Part shown: positions 54,467-63,472 of the stretch, one piece after another
How positions within the stretch are numbered: the stretch's first letter is position 1
How the letters are laid out: each line of letters starts with the position of its first letter
Assembly: GCF_039538005.1 (NCBI RefSeq)
Contig: NZ_BAABBO010000018.1
Coordinates: 186,001-250,000 of the forward strand
Length of the DNA stretch: 64,000 bases
Direction: 5' to 3'
DNA from: Allohahella marinimesophila
GTDB taxonomy: Bacteria > Pseudomonadota > Gammaproteobacteria > Pseudomonadales > Oleiphilaceae
Program-made: the position numbers and the translations under genes
The notes under the pieces: generated by a model
Seen by the model: only the letters and a program-made list of their open reading frames with translations
The model's database searches: none
Told to the model about the DNA's origin: nothing

Positions 54467-55345
54467 CTAAAACCTGCCCTGCAAAAAATCAATCAGCGCC
54501 GTGACCTTCGGCGCCACATGCTTCCTCGTTGGATACATCGCATAAATCCCAAGCTTTTCCGCGCGATACTCAGGCAGTAGCTCGATCAACCTACCCTCTG
54601 CAAGATCAGGCCCCACCAGAAAGTCCGGCTGCAAGGTAATGCCCTGCCCCGCCAGCGCCAGGGCTCGGCAGGTGTCGCCGTTGTTGGAGCTCATGGCTGG
54701 GCGGGTGGTCACGCTGACTGGTCCTTCGGGGCCGTCGAACCGCCAATCGTGGCCTTTGGCCGAATAGCTGTAAGCGATGATGCGGTGACTGGTGAGATCG
54801 GCTGGCGTGTGAGGTTCGCCGAAAGCTGCCAGATAGGCGGGTGAAGCGCAGAGCACGATACGGGTGCTGGCGAAGCGGCGGCTGATCAGGGTGGAATTGG
54901 ACAGCGCGGCGATGCGGATGGCGAGGTCGTAACCCTCCTCCACGAGATCGACCATGCGGTCTGACAGGGTGATATCGATGCTGATCTTGGGGTTTTGCTC
55001 AAGGAAGTCGCCCCACAGCGGCGCGAGGTGGCTGATGCCGAAAGTCAGTGGTGCGTTCACCCTCAGGAGTCCGCTGGCCTCGGCTCGACGGCTGCTCAGT
55101 TCGGTCTCTGCGGCCTCCAGGCCTGCGAGCAGCTCGCGGCAGCGGTAGTAGAAGACGTCGCCCTCCTCGGTGAGCGACAGTCGTCGAGTAGTCCTGTGCA
55201 GAAGACGCAGACCCAGCCTGGTCTCGAGATCTGCGATGTAGCGCGAGACCGCCGCCTTCGACATGCCAAGGCTGTCAGCTGCGCCAACAAAGCTGCCGGC
55301 ATCGACGACGGCGGTAAAGGTTTGCATCTCGAGGAACTTGTCCAT
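54467..55345 (-). CDS. LysR-family transcriptional regulator
   Basis: 292 residues. Winged helix at 1-60 (AVVDAGSFVGAADSLGMSKAAVSRYIADLE), then the effector-binding domain (GLLRVNAPLTFGISHL, PDFLVGPDLAEGRLIELLPEY), similar to the CrgA/PA2206 type. Divergent from a doxX-ligB pair across 108 bases that contain two inverted repeats, so it probably regulates that pair and itself. Confidence 0.92.
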   Translation of the reverse strand: MDKFLEMQTFTAVVDAGSFVGAADSLGMSKAAVSRYIADLETRLGLRLLHRTTRRLSLTEEGDVFYYRCRELLAGLEAAETELSSRRAEASGLLRVNAPLTFGISHLAPLWGDFLEQNPKISIDITLSDRMVDLVEEGYDLAIRIAALSNSTLISRRFASTRIVLCASPAYLAAFGEPHTPADLTSHRIIAYSYSAKGHDWRFDGPEGPVSVTTRPAMSSNNGDTCRALALAGQGITLQPDFLVGPDLAEGRLIELLPEYRAEKLGIYAMYPTRKHVAPKVTALIDFLQGRF

Positions 55346-55385
55346 CTGTGATTATCTCATTATCTGCAACAGTAAATGTCATTTA

Positions 55386-55408
55386 GGCATGTTTATCCCG
55401 ATCATGCC
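55386..55408. promoter_or_regulatory. GGCATG-N11-CATGCC inverted repeat between lysR and doxX
   Basis: Perfect six-base arms 11 bases apart, centred in the divergent promoter region. The geometry fits a LysR dimer site. Confidence 0.5.
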
Positions 55409-55418
55409 AGTCTCTACA

Positions 55419-55435
55419 GTGAACATATCATTCAC
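55419..55435. promoter_or_regulatory. GTGAA-N7-TTCAC inverted repeat near the doxX start
   Basis: Perfect five-base arms 10 bases after the GGCATG site and 18 bases before the doxX start codon. It could be the activation-side LysR site or a ribosome-site-blocking operator. Confidence 0.45.
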
Positions 55436-55453
55436 CAAGACAGGTAGATCGAC

Positions 55454-55891
55454 ATGAGCACACTTCAGAACAAGGTATTCGGCAGCAACGCAGGCTGGGG
55501 CGCACTGGCACTCCGCATCCCGGTCGGCATCATCTTCATGGCCCACGGCGCGCAGAAGCTCTTCGGCTGGTTCGGCGGCTACGGACTCGAAGCCACCGGG
55601 CAATGGATGGACTCGATCGGCATGAGCCCCGGATACCTGATGGCACTACTGGCGGGCTCGGCCGAGTTCTTCGGTGGATTGGCGCTGATCGTGGGTCTGC
55701 TGGTACGTCCGGCGGGTTTCGTACTGGCCATCACCATGCTGGTCGCCATCTTCAGCGTACACATCAGCCATGGACTGTTCATGAGTAACAACGGCTATGA
55801 ATTCGCGCTGGCCTTGCTATCCGCTACAGTCGCGCTGGCAATTATGGGCGCAGGACGGGCATCGGTCGATACTGTCATCGCCAGGAGATAA
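55454..55891 (+). CDS. DoxX-family membrane protein
   Basis: 145 residues, four membrane helices, with the DoxX pattern RIPVGIIFMAHGAQKLFGWFGG in helix 1 and GSAEFFGGLALIVGLLVRPAG. DoxX proteins are small inner-membrane proteins linked to thiosulfate or quinone redox and to stress. It precedes the LigB-type dioxygenase by five bases and is divergent from a LysR regulator. Confidence 0.9.
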   Translation: MSTLQNKVFGSNAGWGALALRIPVGIIFMAHGAQKLFGWFGGYGLEATGQWMDSIGMSPGYLMALLAGSAEFFGGLALIVGLLVRPAGFVLAITMLVAIFSVHISHGLFMSNNGYEFALALLSATVALAIMGAGRASVDTVIARR

Positions 55892-55896
55892 TCGTT

Positions 55897-56670
55897 ATGA
55901 AAATGCCAAGTCTTTTCGTCTCGCACGGCTCCCCGACATTCGCACTTGAGCCGGGGGTAGCCGGCGCCAGGCTTCGAGAACTCGGCGAGCGGCTGCCTAG
56001 ACCGAAGTCGATACTGGTGCTGTCACCGCACTGGCAAACTGTAGTGTCGAGAGTGACCACAGCCACCAGGCTTGCAACCATTCATGACTTCGGTGGCTTC
56101 CCGAAAGCGTTGTATGAAATGAGGTATGATCCGGCTGGCCATCCTGAACTGGCTCAGCGCGTGATCGACCTGCTCCGGTCGGATGGCTGGCAGGCCGAGG
56201 CGGACGCAGACCGTGGCCTGGATCATGGCGCATGGGTGCCGCTGATGCACCTGTATCCAGCGGCAGATATTCCGGTGGTTCAGGTGTCGATGCCGCGAAC
56301 GCTGACACCGGAGTCAGCCCTCGCGATGGGAAGAGCGCTGGCATCGTTGGCAGATGACGGTGTGTTGATCATTGGCTCAGGCAGCCTTACGCACAACCTG
56401 GCTGATGTCCGGATGGGGCATGAGAAGCCGGATGAGCGTGCGGTGGCGTTTCGGGATCATATTCGGGAGGGCTTGGTGTCAGGGGACGAAGTGTGCTTGC
56501 TGACTGCGCTGGAGAAGGCGCCTTATGCGAGTTGGGCGCACCCTACGAGCGAACATTATTTGCCACTTTTGTTTGCGTTATGCGCTTCGTCTGGCAATGC
56601 GCAGCCGGAGTTGATCGAGGCTGGCGTAGTGCATGGGGTGTTGAGCATGGATTCGGTGATGTTTGCCTGA
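55897..56670 (+). CDS. DODA-type extradiol dioxygenase (LigB fold)
   Basis: 257 residues. LigB-type iron or zinc ligands are visible: His in FVSHGSPTF near 9, SPHWQT near 47 and LDHGAWVPL near 110, with the second-shell SGSLTHNL. Relatives open catechol rings, and the E. coli member YgiD cleaves L-DOPA. Substrate here is unknown. Operon with doxX. Confidence 0.9.
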   Translation: MKMPSLFVSHGSPTFALEPGVAGARLRELGERLPRPKSILVLSPHWQTVVSRVTTATRLATIHDFGGFPKALYEMRYDPAGHPELAQRVIDLLRSDGWQAEADADRGLDHGAWVPLMHLYPAADIPVVQVSMPRTLTPESALAMGRALASLADDGVLIIGSGSLTHNLADVRMGHEKPDERAVAFRDHIREGLVSGDEVCLLTALEKAPYASWAHPTSEHYLPLLFALCASSGNAQPELIEAGVVHGVLSMDSVMFA

Positions 56671-56738
56671 AATCCGTGTAGTGGCTCTGATCTTCTTTGC
56701 TTTTTGTAGCCGGCAAGTTATTCAGGCGCCACAGCCAA

Positions 56739-57776
56739 CTATCGATATTTACGGAATGTACTCGCTTTACGATAGCTACTGGGCGTAACGCCTGTCCACT
56801 GTTTGAATGCCCGGGAAAAAGTGGCGGTTTCTGTGAAGCCAACCTTGAAACCTATTTCAGCAATGGTGAGGTTGCGCTGCTGAAGCAGGTTGATTGCCAC
56901 GTCGCGCCGAGCATTGTCTTTCAATTGCTGGAAACGACTGCCTTCGCTGGTGAGTTTTCGCCGCAGCGTTCTGGAAGTGACATTCAGCCGTTCGGCCACT
57001 CGTTCAATATCGGAGTCTTCCTCCAGTAGCGCCATCACGTCCGCAGTCCACACGCCATGGAAGGACTGCTTCCGGAACCACTGCAATGGTATCTGCTGCA
57101 GGTAGTCTGCCAGCTCGTCAGCATTTCGCACCACAGGTAAATTCAACTCTTCTGCATTGAACAGCAGTGCATTGTGATGACTGTCGAACTCGCACGGGCT
57201 TGGAAACATCAGGCGATATTCCTGATGATGATCGGGCCTGGGGTATTGCAGGCACACCTTCACCAGAGGGATAACGTGGCCTGTCAGCCAGCTCAGAAAG
57301 CGGTGAAAAATGAGCAGCAGCAACTCGATCAAGAGGCTATGAGCCACCGAATTGTGCCCGGCCGATTTGAAGTCAGGCGTTATACTGCACGCGAGCACGT
57401 CGTCCGTACGATCCAATCGAACCCCTAATTGATCACCGGTCAGGCCATAAAATCTGACGATGTATCCGAGCACCTCTGCCAAGTCCTTGCAGGTAATGAG
57501 GTGTTCGGCTAACAGCCTGAACATGCCAAGGTTCATTTTCTGCCTGGTAAATCCCAGCAGTTCATCGCGACTGAAGCCCCAGCAGTTATTAACGATACCG
57601 GCCAGCTGAGTGGCCAGTATTCTCGCTTTCGGGTGGGCCAGCTGAGCCAGGGTCAGTCCGGTGTCACGCAGTATCTCTTCTTCTCGCGCCCCCATCGACA
57701 GGCCGTTCGCCAGGTGAGTTCTGGCAAAGTAGCTGGCAATGGTCAGCCGGTCAGACAGTCGATACTCAGCACTCAT
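56739..57776 (-). CDS. AraC-family transcriptional regulator (arabinose-binding-like N-terminus)
   Basis: 345 residues. N-terminal effector domain of the OruR/ArgR-type AraC proteins (about 20-210), then a double helix-turn-helix: VAERLNVTSRTLRRKL and IAEIGFKVGFTETATFSRAFKQWTGVTPSSYRK. Divergent from a diguanylate cyclase gene. Effector and target unknown. Confidence 0.9.
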   Translation of the reverse strand: MSAEYRLSDRLTIASYFARTHLANGLSMGAREEEILRDTGLTLAQLAHPKARILATQLAGIVNNCWGFSRDELLGFTRQKMNLGMFRLLAEHLITCKDLAEVLGYIVRFYGLTGDQLGVRLDRTDDVLACSITPDFKSAGHNSVAHSLLIELLLLIFHRFLSWLTGHVIPLVKVCLQYPRPDHHQEYRLMFPSPCEFDSHHNALLFNAEELNLPVVRNADELADYLQQIPLQWFRKQSFHGVWTADVMALLEEDSDIERVAERLNVTSRTLRRKLTSEGSRFQQLKDNARRDVAINLLQQRNLTIAEIGFKVGFTETATFSRAFKQWTGVTPSSYRKASTFRKYR

Positions 57777-57893
57777 CTTCCACTTCTCAGACTCCCGACG
57801 ATATTGTGTAAATCCGCTATTCTAAAGTATCCAGGCAACAGAAGAATCAACAGCAATGGTTCACAGTGCATTTCACCAGTCATGGGGCGGTTC

Positions 57894-59063
57894 ATGAGTA
57901 GTATGGGCGATTTCATTCGCTGGACAGAACAATTCGCTGCCGTCGATCCAGAGCGCCCGCATACTCGCGACGTTCGTCGACATCCAGCACTAGCTTCGGT
58001 ACTCATGGCCTTCATTGGTTACCATGTCCCGTACTCCTTGGCAGCCATTGCCATGATCATGGGCTTCAAACCTTTCGGGGTTGCGCCACTGGCTTATCTG
58101 TACCTGTTCATTGTGATTATCAATATTCTGGCTTACACCCTGATTCTTCGAGTCAGGCGAATCAGTCAGCGCTTCATTTACTGGCAAACAGTCTTTCAAC
58201 TGGCCGCATGGCTGGTCATGTTTACACTCTACACACTATTGATGGCCGAGCATCGGGCGGTGGCGCTTGTATGTGCTCTGATGACCTGCGCCTTCGTCGC
58301 GCTCATCGGGAATTGGAAAGAGGGACTCATACTCTGTGTGAGTGCATCACTCAGCTACCTCCTTGCCATCGCAGTGGCTTACACCTGGTTCGACCAGCCC
58401 ATCGATGTCGTGAGCGAAACCCTGTTTCTTGGCGCGTTTATCTTCGTGAGCCTATATCTCACCATGATGGGCAGTACGATGCGTCTAAGTCGGGACAAAG
58501 CCAGGCAAACCAAGCTCAGCCTGCAAAAGACCCAGGCCGAACTGAGCGAGGTGATGTCGCAACTGGAACGCCGAGCCCGCACAGACGAGCTGACAGGTCT
58601 ACACAATCGACGACACGGTCGTGAGGTTCTCGGTGCTTTGCAGCTGGCCCTGGAGACACAATCTTCTGCAGCAACTGTCATGCTTCTGGACATCGACAAT
58701 TTCAAAGCGATCAACGACAACTACGGTCACGACACTGGTGATGCCGTACTGAAGACGGTGGCGAAGACGCTGGCCACTTTGAAACGGGACGATGACCTAC
58801 TGGCCCGGTGGGGCGGTGAAGAGTTCTTGATCGCCTGGCCACGTACGGCGCTTCCAGCGGCGGCAATCATTGCGGACCGATTGCGTCAAGCGGTCGAGGA
58901 ACTGGCAATCGATGCTGACTCAGCTCGGATTCATATTACTTTCAGTGCAGGACTCGCCGAATTGAAGCCAGGGGCAAGTCTCAACGACATTATCAAAAAA
59001 GCTGACGACCGGCTGTATGAAGCCAAGAGAACTGGCCGGAATCGAGTGTGCTATCAGTCGTGA
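57894..59063 (+). CDS. Membrane diguanylate cyclase (GGEEF)
   Basis: 389 residues from ATG 57894 (GGGGCGG just upstream; in-frame ATGs at 57882 and 57903 are alternatives). Five or six membrane helices (about 45-190) form an MHYT/7TM-like sensor, then a coiled coil and the GGDEF domain. The active site GGEEF is at 307-311, with the inhibitory site RDDD at 298-301 in the right place five residues before. It should make cyclic-di-GMP with product inhibition. Divergent from an AraC regulator. Confidence 0.9.
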   Translation: MSSMGDFIRWTEQFAAVDPERPHTRDVRRHPALASVLMAFIGYHVPYSLAAIAMIMGFKPFGVAPLAYLYLFIVIINILAYTLILRVRRISQRFIYWQTVFQLAAWLVMFTLYTLLMAEHRAVALVCALMTCAFVALIGNWKEGLILCVSASLSYLLAIAVAYTWFDQPIDVVSETLFLGAFIFVSLYLTMMGSTMRLSRDKARQTKLSLQKTQAELSEVMSQLERRARTDELTGLHNRRHGREVLGALQLALETQSSAATVMLLDIDNFKAINDNYGHDTGDAVLKTVAKTLATLKRDDDLLARWGGEEFLIAWPRTALPAAAIIADRLRQAVEELAIDADSARIHITFSAGLAELKPGASLNDIIKKADDRLYEAKRTGRNRVCYQS

Positions 59064-59068
59064 GGTCC

Positions 59069-59096
59069 GAAAGCTGAGCTGGCCGGATCAGCTTTC
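59069..59096 (+). terminator. Hairpin after the diguanylate cyclase gene
   Basis: Nine-base arms GAAAGCTGA / TCAGCTTTC around a 10-base GC-rich loop, five bases after the stop. No T run follows, so its efficiency is unclear. Confidence 0.45.
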
Positions 59097-59305
59097 ACGC
59101 GAGCCTCCGCAGCCATTCTCCGATCACTGCTTGGTATGTCCGCTTTCGCTAATAAGTTTTGAACAACGTCGATTGTAGCGAAAAAAACGCGGATAGCGCC
59201 GCTCAATATGTCCGAATATGCCTACTTATGACTGAATCCATCATTGTTTCAATTGCGCCATGACGCAATACTCCGACTCATTATTAGACTGATAGCGAGA
59301 AATGT

Positions 59306-60460
59306 ATGACCGAATCCAGAAGTGTCGACTCCGAAGAAATCCAGATGTTCAGAGACATGGTGCTGCGCTTTCTGGAGCAGGAAGTACTGCCCCACTACGA
59401 GAGTTGGGAAAAGAACCATGAGATGCCCAGGGCCATGTGGAACACCATGGGCAACGCCGGCCTGTTACTGGTCGATTTTCCGGAACAGTACGGTGCAGCA
59501 GAAGCCAGTTTCGATGTGTGCCAGATGATTCAGGAAGAAATGTGCCGCCTGAACCTGCATGCCCTGGCCACTGGTTACAACATTCACGCCAATATCGTGG
59601 CCCCCTACATACTTCACATTGGCACCGAAGCCCAACGCGAGCGCTGGCTGCCACCCATGGTGACCGGCGAAGTCGTGACTGCGCTGGCCATGACTGAACC
59701 CGGCGCGGGTAGCGACCTGGCGGGCATGCGTACCATTGCCGTGAAAGACGGCGATCACTACATTCTCAACGGTTCGAAGACCTTCATAACGAACGGTAAT
59801 ATGGCCGACATGATCATTGTCTGCGCCAAGACAGATAGCAAAGCCGGTGCGAAGGGTATTTCGCTGTTCCTGGTCGATACCAGCCTCGAGGGCTTTTCGA
59901 CGGGCAAGCCGATACACAAGATTGGCCAGCACTCCAGCGACACCGCCGAGCTGTTTTTCGAGGATATGGCTATTCCGGCAGATGCTTTGCTGGGCGAGGA
60001 AGGCAAAGGCTTTGCCTATCTAATGCAGGAGCTGCCAAGAGAGCGTCTGGGCTGCGCAGTACAGGCGATAGGCCATGCGCAAGGGGCTTTGGATATCACC
60101 TGCGAGTACGTCAAAGAGCGCAAAGCCTTTGGTGGCACGGTGGCGCAGTTTCAGAACACCCGGTTCAAGCTGGCAGAGTGTCAGACCGAGCTGGAAATGT
60201 GCCGGGCGCTGCTGGAGAAACACATGCTGAAATACCAGGCAGGTACCATGACGGTGCAGGATGCGGCCATGCTCAAGCTGGCCGCCACGGAAATGCAGGT
60301 GACCATGGTCAATGAATGCCTGCAGCTATTCGGCGGCTATGGCTATACCGACGAATACCCCATCTCGCGCTTTTACCGCGATGCCAGAGTCCAGACCATT
60401 TATGCAGGTTCATCAGAGATCATGAAAGAAGTGGTCGCTCGTGGCATTCTGGGCCGATGA
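59306..60460 (+). CDS. Acyl-CoA dehydrogenase
   Basis: 384 residues. FAD and substrate segments are standard: AMTEPGAGSDLAGM, LNGSKTFITNG and the catalytic base Glu in IYAGSSEIMKE near the C-terminus. It removes two hydrogens from acyl-CoA to give the enoyl-CoA, passing electrons to ETF. First gene of an operon with a nitronate monooxygenase-like and an enoyl-CoA hydratase gene; the acyl chain is not known. Confidence 0.95.
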   Translation: MTESRSVDSEEIQMFRDMVLRFLEQEVLPHYESWEKNHEMPRAMWNTMGNAGLLLVDFPEQYGAAEASFDVCQMIQEEMCRLNLHALATGYNIHANIVAPYILHIGTEAQRERWLPPMVTGEVVTALAMTEPGAGSDLAGMRTIAVKDGDHYILNGSKTFITNGNMADMIIVCAKTDSKAGAKGISLFLVDTSLEGFSTGKPIHKIGQHSSDTAELFFEDMAIPADALLGEEGKGFAYLMQELPRERLGCAVQAIGHAQGALDITCEYVKERKAFGGTVAQFQNTRFKLAECQTELEMCRALLEKHMLKYQAGTMTVQDAAMLKLAATEMQVTMVNECLQLFGGYGYTDEYPISRFYRDARVQTIYAGSSEIMKEVVARGILGR

Positions 60461-60500
60461 GCGCTGTTGTCATTCGCCTGTTCTTACTTGTGAGATCGTT

Positions 60501-61517
60501 ATGACTTTACCCGTTCAGTTCAAAGACCGATTACGGCTGCCTCTAATTGTATCCCCAATGTTCATAGCCAGTAACCCGGCGCTTGTGGTCGAATCCTGCA
60601 AAGCCGGCGCAGTGGGGACCTTCCCTGCGCTGAACCAGCGCACCAGCGAGGGCTTCGAAAACTGGGTCGTGGACATCAAGACACGTTTGTCGGACTGGGA
60701 AGCCGAAACCGGGAGAAAGTCAGCGCCGTTCGGTGTCAACCTGATTGTCCACAAGAGCAACCCCCGCTGGCAGGCGGATCTGGCGATTTGTGTGAAACAC
60801 AAAGTCCCCCTGGTCATTACCTCGCTGGGCGCCGTCGCTGACCTTGTCGAAGCGGTGCATGGATACGGCGGCATCGTCTTTCATGATGTCGTCAACACGC
60901 GCCATGCCAGGAAAGCAGCCGACGCTGGCGTAGATGGCCTGATTGCCGTCTGCAACGGCGCCGGTGGACATGCTGGCACCACCAGCCCGTTTGCACTAAT
61001 CGCCGAAATCAGACAGTTCTTTACGAAGACCCTGTTGCTGGCAGGCAGTCTCTCCAATGGTCGAGATATCGCAGCCGCCGAAATGATGGGCGCCGACCTG
61101 GCGTACATGGGGACCCGATTTCTGGCCACCACAGAAGCCAATGTCACAGACGACTACAAACAGATGCTGATCGACAGCCAGTCCGCAGACATTGTCTATA
61201 CGCCGAAGATATCCGGGGTGAACGCCAACTTCATGCGTCAGAGCATTGAAGACGCGGGTATCGATCCGGCCGACCTCAGCCCCAAAGCCGAGCTGGATTT
61301 CGGCAGCGAGCTCGACATGGATACCAGCGAGAAAGGCGCAGAGAAGAAAGCCTGGCGTGATATCTGGTCCGCCGGCCAGGGCGTGGGCTCCATTGAACAG
61401 GTGCAAGGCGCTGGCGAGCTCGTCGATAAGCTGGTTGCGGAATATCATCAGGCGATCGACAAACAGCACAAACGCAGTGCCGAGCAGTTTCCACTGACCG
61501 AACGCCATAACAAATAA
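60501..61517 (+). CDS. Nitronate monooxygenase / 2-nitropropane dioxygenase-type FMN enzyme
   Basis: 338 residues from ATG 60501. A TIM barrel of the NMO class: PLIVSPMFIASNP at the start, CNGAGGHAGTTSPFALIAEI (FMN-phosphate loop with the conserved His) and LLAGSLSNGRDIAAAEMMGADLAYMGTRF. True nitronate monooxygenases detoxify nitronates; many relatives of this type sit in fatty-acid operons and may act as enoyl reductases. Placed 40 bases after the acyl-CoA dehydrogenase and 11 before the hydratase. Confidence 0.88.
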   Translation: MTLPVQFKDRLRLPLIVSPMFIASNPALVVESCKAGAVGTFPALNQRTSEGFENWVVDIKTRLSDWEAETGRKSAPFGVNLIVHKSNPRWQADLAICVKHKVPLVITSLGAVADLVEAVHGYGGIVFHDVVNTRHARKAADAGVDGLIAVCNGAGGHAGTTSPFALIAEIRQFFTKTLLLAGSLSNGRDIAAAEMMGADLAYMGTRFLATTEANVTDDYKQMLIDSQSADIVYTPKISGVNANFMRQSIEDAGIDPADLSPKAELDFGSELDMDTSEKGAEKKAWRDIWSAGQGVGSIEQVQGAGELVDKLVAEYHQAIDKQHKRSAEQFPLTERHNK

Positions 61518-61528
61518 GAGGCTACGCC

Positions 61529-62392
61529 ATGCAATACAAGACGCTGGAATACAAGGTAGAGGAAAAGATCCTGACGCTGAGCCTGAACCGCCCGGAGCAG
61601 ATGAATGCCTTTACGGTAGACATGGCCGGTGAGCTGGTCGACGCCTTCAACCGGGCCAGTGATGACGATGACGTGAGCGTGATCGTTGTCACCGGCAAGG
61701 GACGCGCGTTCTGTGCCGGCATGGACCTGACACGCGAAGGCAATGTGTTTGGTCTTGACGAAAGCCAGCAGCCCAGCGTCGAAGACATGCAGAATACCTT
61801 CAACATTCCGGGCGTCAGCGACACTGGCGGCATGGTCAATCTGAGCATCTACGAGTGCAAGAAACCAGTTATTGCTGCGATTAATGGCGCCGCCGTCGGT
61901 GTGGGCGCCACCATGCTGGCCGCTATGGATATTCGCCTGGCCTCGCAGAAAGCCAGGATCGGCTTTGTGTTCGAGAAAATCGGTATCACGCCTGAGGCCT
62001 GTTCCAGCTGGTTTCTGCCTCGAATAGTTGGTCTCAGCCAGGCTCTGGAATGGGTGTATACAGGCGACATCATCGATGCTGATACGGCCAAGGAAGCTGG
62101 TTTCGTGCGCTCCGTGCACGCCCCTGAAGATCTACTCGAAGCGGCCTACGAACTGGCGCGAAAAATCACCGGGAAGTCCCAGGTCGCCATTACGCTCGCC
62201 AGACAGATGATGCTGAGACTGTCGGCTGCGCCACACCCGCGAGATGCCCATAATGTCGACTCACTGGCCATTTTCTACACCAGCCAGGTGGATGGTAAGG
62301 AAGGCGTGAAGTCGTTTCTTGAAAAGCGGGATCCGGAGTTCACATCGAAGTCCTCCACGGATATGCCGAGCTTCTATCCCTGGTGGAAATAA
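61529..62392 (+). CDS. Enoyl-CoA hydratase/isomerase family protein
   Basis: 287 residues. Crotonase fold: the oxyanion hole is formed by GRAFCAGMDL and AINGAAVGVGATML, and the carboxylate Glu lies in GITPEACSSW. The C-terminus ends with SFYPWWK, typical of the longer members. It would hydrate the enoyl-CoA made by the dehydrogenase of the same operon. The last 19 bases overlap the convergent yaeQ gene. Confidence 0.92.
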   Translation: MQYKTLEYKVEEKILTLSLNRPEQMNAFTVDMAGELVDAFNRASDDDDVSVIVVTGKGRAFCAGMDLTREGNVFGLDESQQPSVEDMQNTFNIPGVSDTGGMVNLSIYECKKPVIAAINGAAVGVGATMLAAMDIRLASQKARIGFVFEKIGITPEACSSWFLPRIVGLSQALEWVYTGDIIDADTAKEAGFVRSVHAPEDLLEAAYELARKITGKSQVAITLARQMMLRLSAAPHPRDAHNVDSLAIFYTSQVDGKEGVKSFLEKRDPEFTSKSSTDMPSFYPWWK

Positions 62393-62913
62393 GGCGTTAA
62401 CGCCACCAGCCCGTACTCATTGCTGAAGGTGACTTCGCCGTCCTGGATGGTCACCTGAAAATTCATGGCGCGCTGGGCAAGACCGGCTAGCTGCTCAGTA
62501 GACTCCGGATCCAGGTTGACGCAGCTCAGGTTCTTGAAGCGGGCGAGCTTTGCCTTGTTTTTTTCCCACCAGAGCGACACGCCGCGAGCGCCGTAAGTGT
62601 ACAGGACGACCTGTCTCGAGCGGCTGCACGCTTTGCGTAGGCGGCTCTCCTCAGGCAGCCCCAGTTCTATCCAGAGTTCTATCTCGTCACTCAGGCTTTT
62701 CTGCCACAGATCGGGCTCGTCACTGCTGCTCAGGCCTCTGGTGAATTCCAGCTGCTCGCTGGCGTTCAGGGCAAATGCCAGCACCCGCACCATCATGCGT
62801 TCATCTTTTTCAGACGGATGCCGTGCCAGTGTCAGCTGATGATCGGCATAGTAGTGGCGATCCATGTCGGCGATGTTGAGGGTGACTTTGAAGATCGTCG
62901 CTTTGAGGGCCAT
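62374..62913 (-). CDS. yaeQ: YaeQ-family protein
   Basis: 179 residues from ATG 62913. It begins MALKATIFKVTLNIADMDRHYY and contains ARHPSEKDERMMVRVLAFAL and SLSDEIELWIELGLPEESRLRKA, which are specific to YaeQ. The fold is related to PD-(D/E)XK nucleases, and E and K of EIELWIE...R are candidate residues. Function is not established. The 3' end overlaps the hydratase gene by 19 bases, tail to tail. Confidence 0.92.
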   Translation of the reverse strand: MALKATIFKVTLNIADMDRHYYADHQLTLARHPSEKDERMMVRVLAFALNASEQLEFTRGLSSSDEPDLWQKSLSDEIELWIELGLPEESRLRKACSRSRQVVLYTYGARGVSLWWEKNKAKLARFKNLSCVNLDPESTEQLAGLAQRAMNFQVTIQDGEVTFSNEYGLVALTPYFHQG

Positions 62914-62938
62914 GTGGTTCCTGTTGTGAGAGCTGGGC

Positions 62939-63472
62939 TTAGTGCCAGGAATCTGGGTTTCTGGGCAGCCTGCCCTCATCATCGATGACCACCACCTGGC
63001 TCGGACGGCTATCGGACCACTGCCACAGAATGAGGTTCCTATCCTGTGGCCCAGCCCCAACTGCAAAACTCGGCGCGATGATCCCGCGCGTTCTATTGGC
63101 ATTACACAGCCGGGCAAGCTCCCAGGTCGGGACAGGCAATCTGTCATCGTGAAGGCTACGCCATGCACACGCCAGGTCATCCTGCGAAATTGACAGCCGA
63201 CCGCATGTCGTCGGGTCCGTGAGGTCGAGGATGTTTTCGATATCGACCTGGTATGTGCAGATGGTGAGCGGCTGTGACTTCAGAGGGAAGCCTTGTTGGG
63301 CCTCCAGCCATGCTGTCTCGAATCGCAATGATGTGTAGAGGGCCGGGGTGCCCGGCGGATTGAAGCGTCCGCCGAAGAGTGCCGCGCCGGCACCAGAAGT
63401 CGGCTCGTAGGACCATCGTGGATTGATAGCCCTGTATACCCGCCCGCTGAAATGAATCCAGAGGTCCTTCAG
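62939..63472 (-). CDS. RES-domain toxin (NAD+ phosphorylase family), CTG start inferred
   Basis: 177 residues if read from CTG 63472. The conserved N-terminal half (FSGRVYRAINPRW, LFGGRFNPPGTPALYTS with the family Arg36, then Glu52 in FETAWLEA) lies upstream of the first canonical codon, TTG 63328, so a start there would lose the active-site arginine. CTG 63472 overlaps the antitoxin stop as CTGA, with GGTGG six bases before it. RES toxins degrade NAD+ and stop growth. Second gene of the pair with the Xre-type antitoxin. The frame is blocked by a TAA further upstream, so no other start is available. Confidence 0.8.
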   Translation of the reverse strand: MKDLWIHFSGRVYRAINPRWSYEPTSGAGAALFGGRFNPPGTPALYTSLRFETAWLEAQQGFPLKSQPLTICTYQVDIENILDLTDPTTCGRLSISQDDLACAWRSLHDDRLPVPTWELARLCNANRTRGIIAPSFAVGAGPQDRNLILWQWSDSRPSQVVVIDDEGRLPRNPDSWH

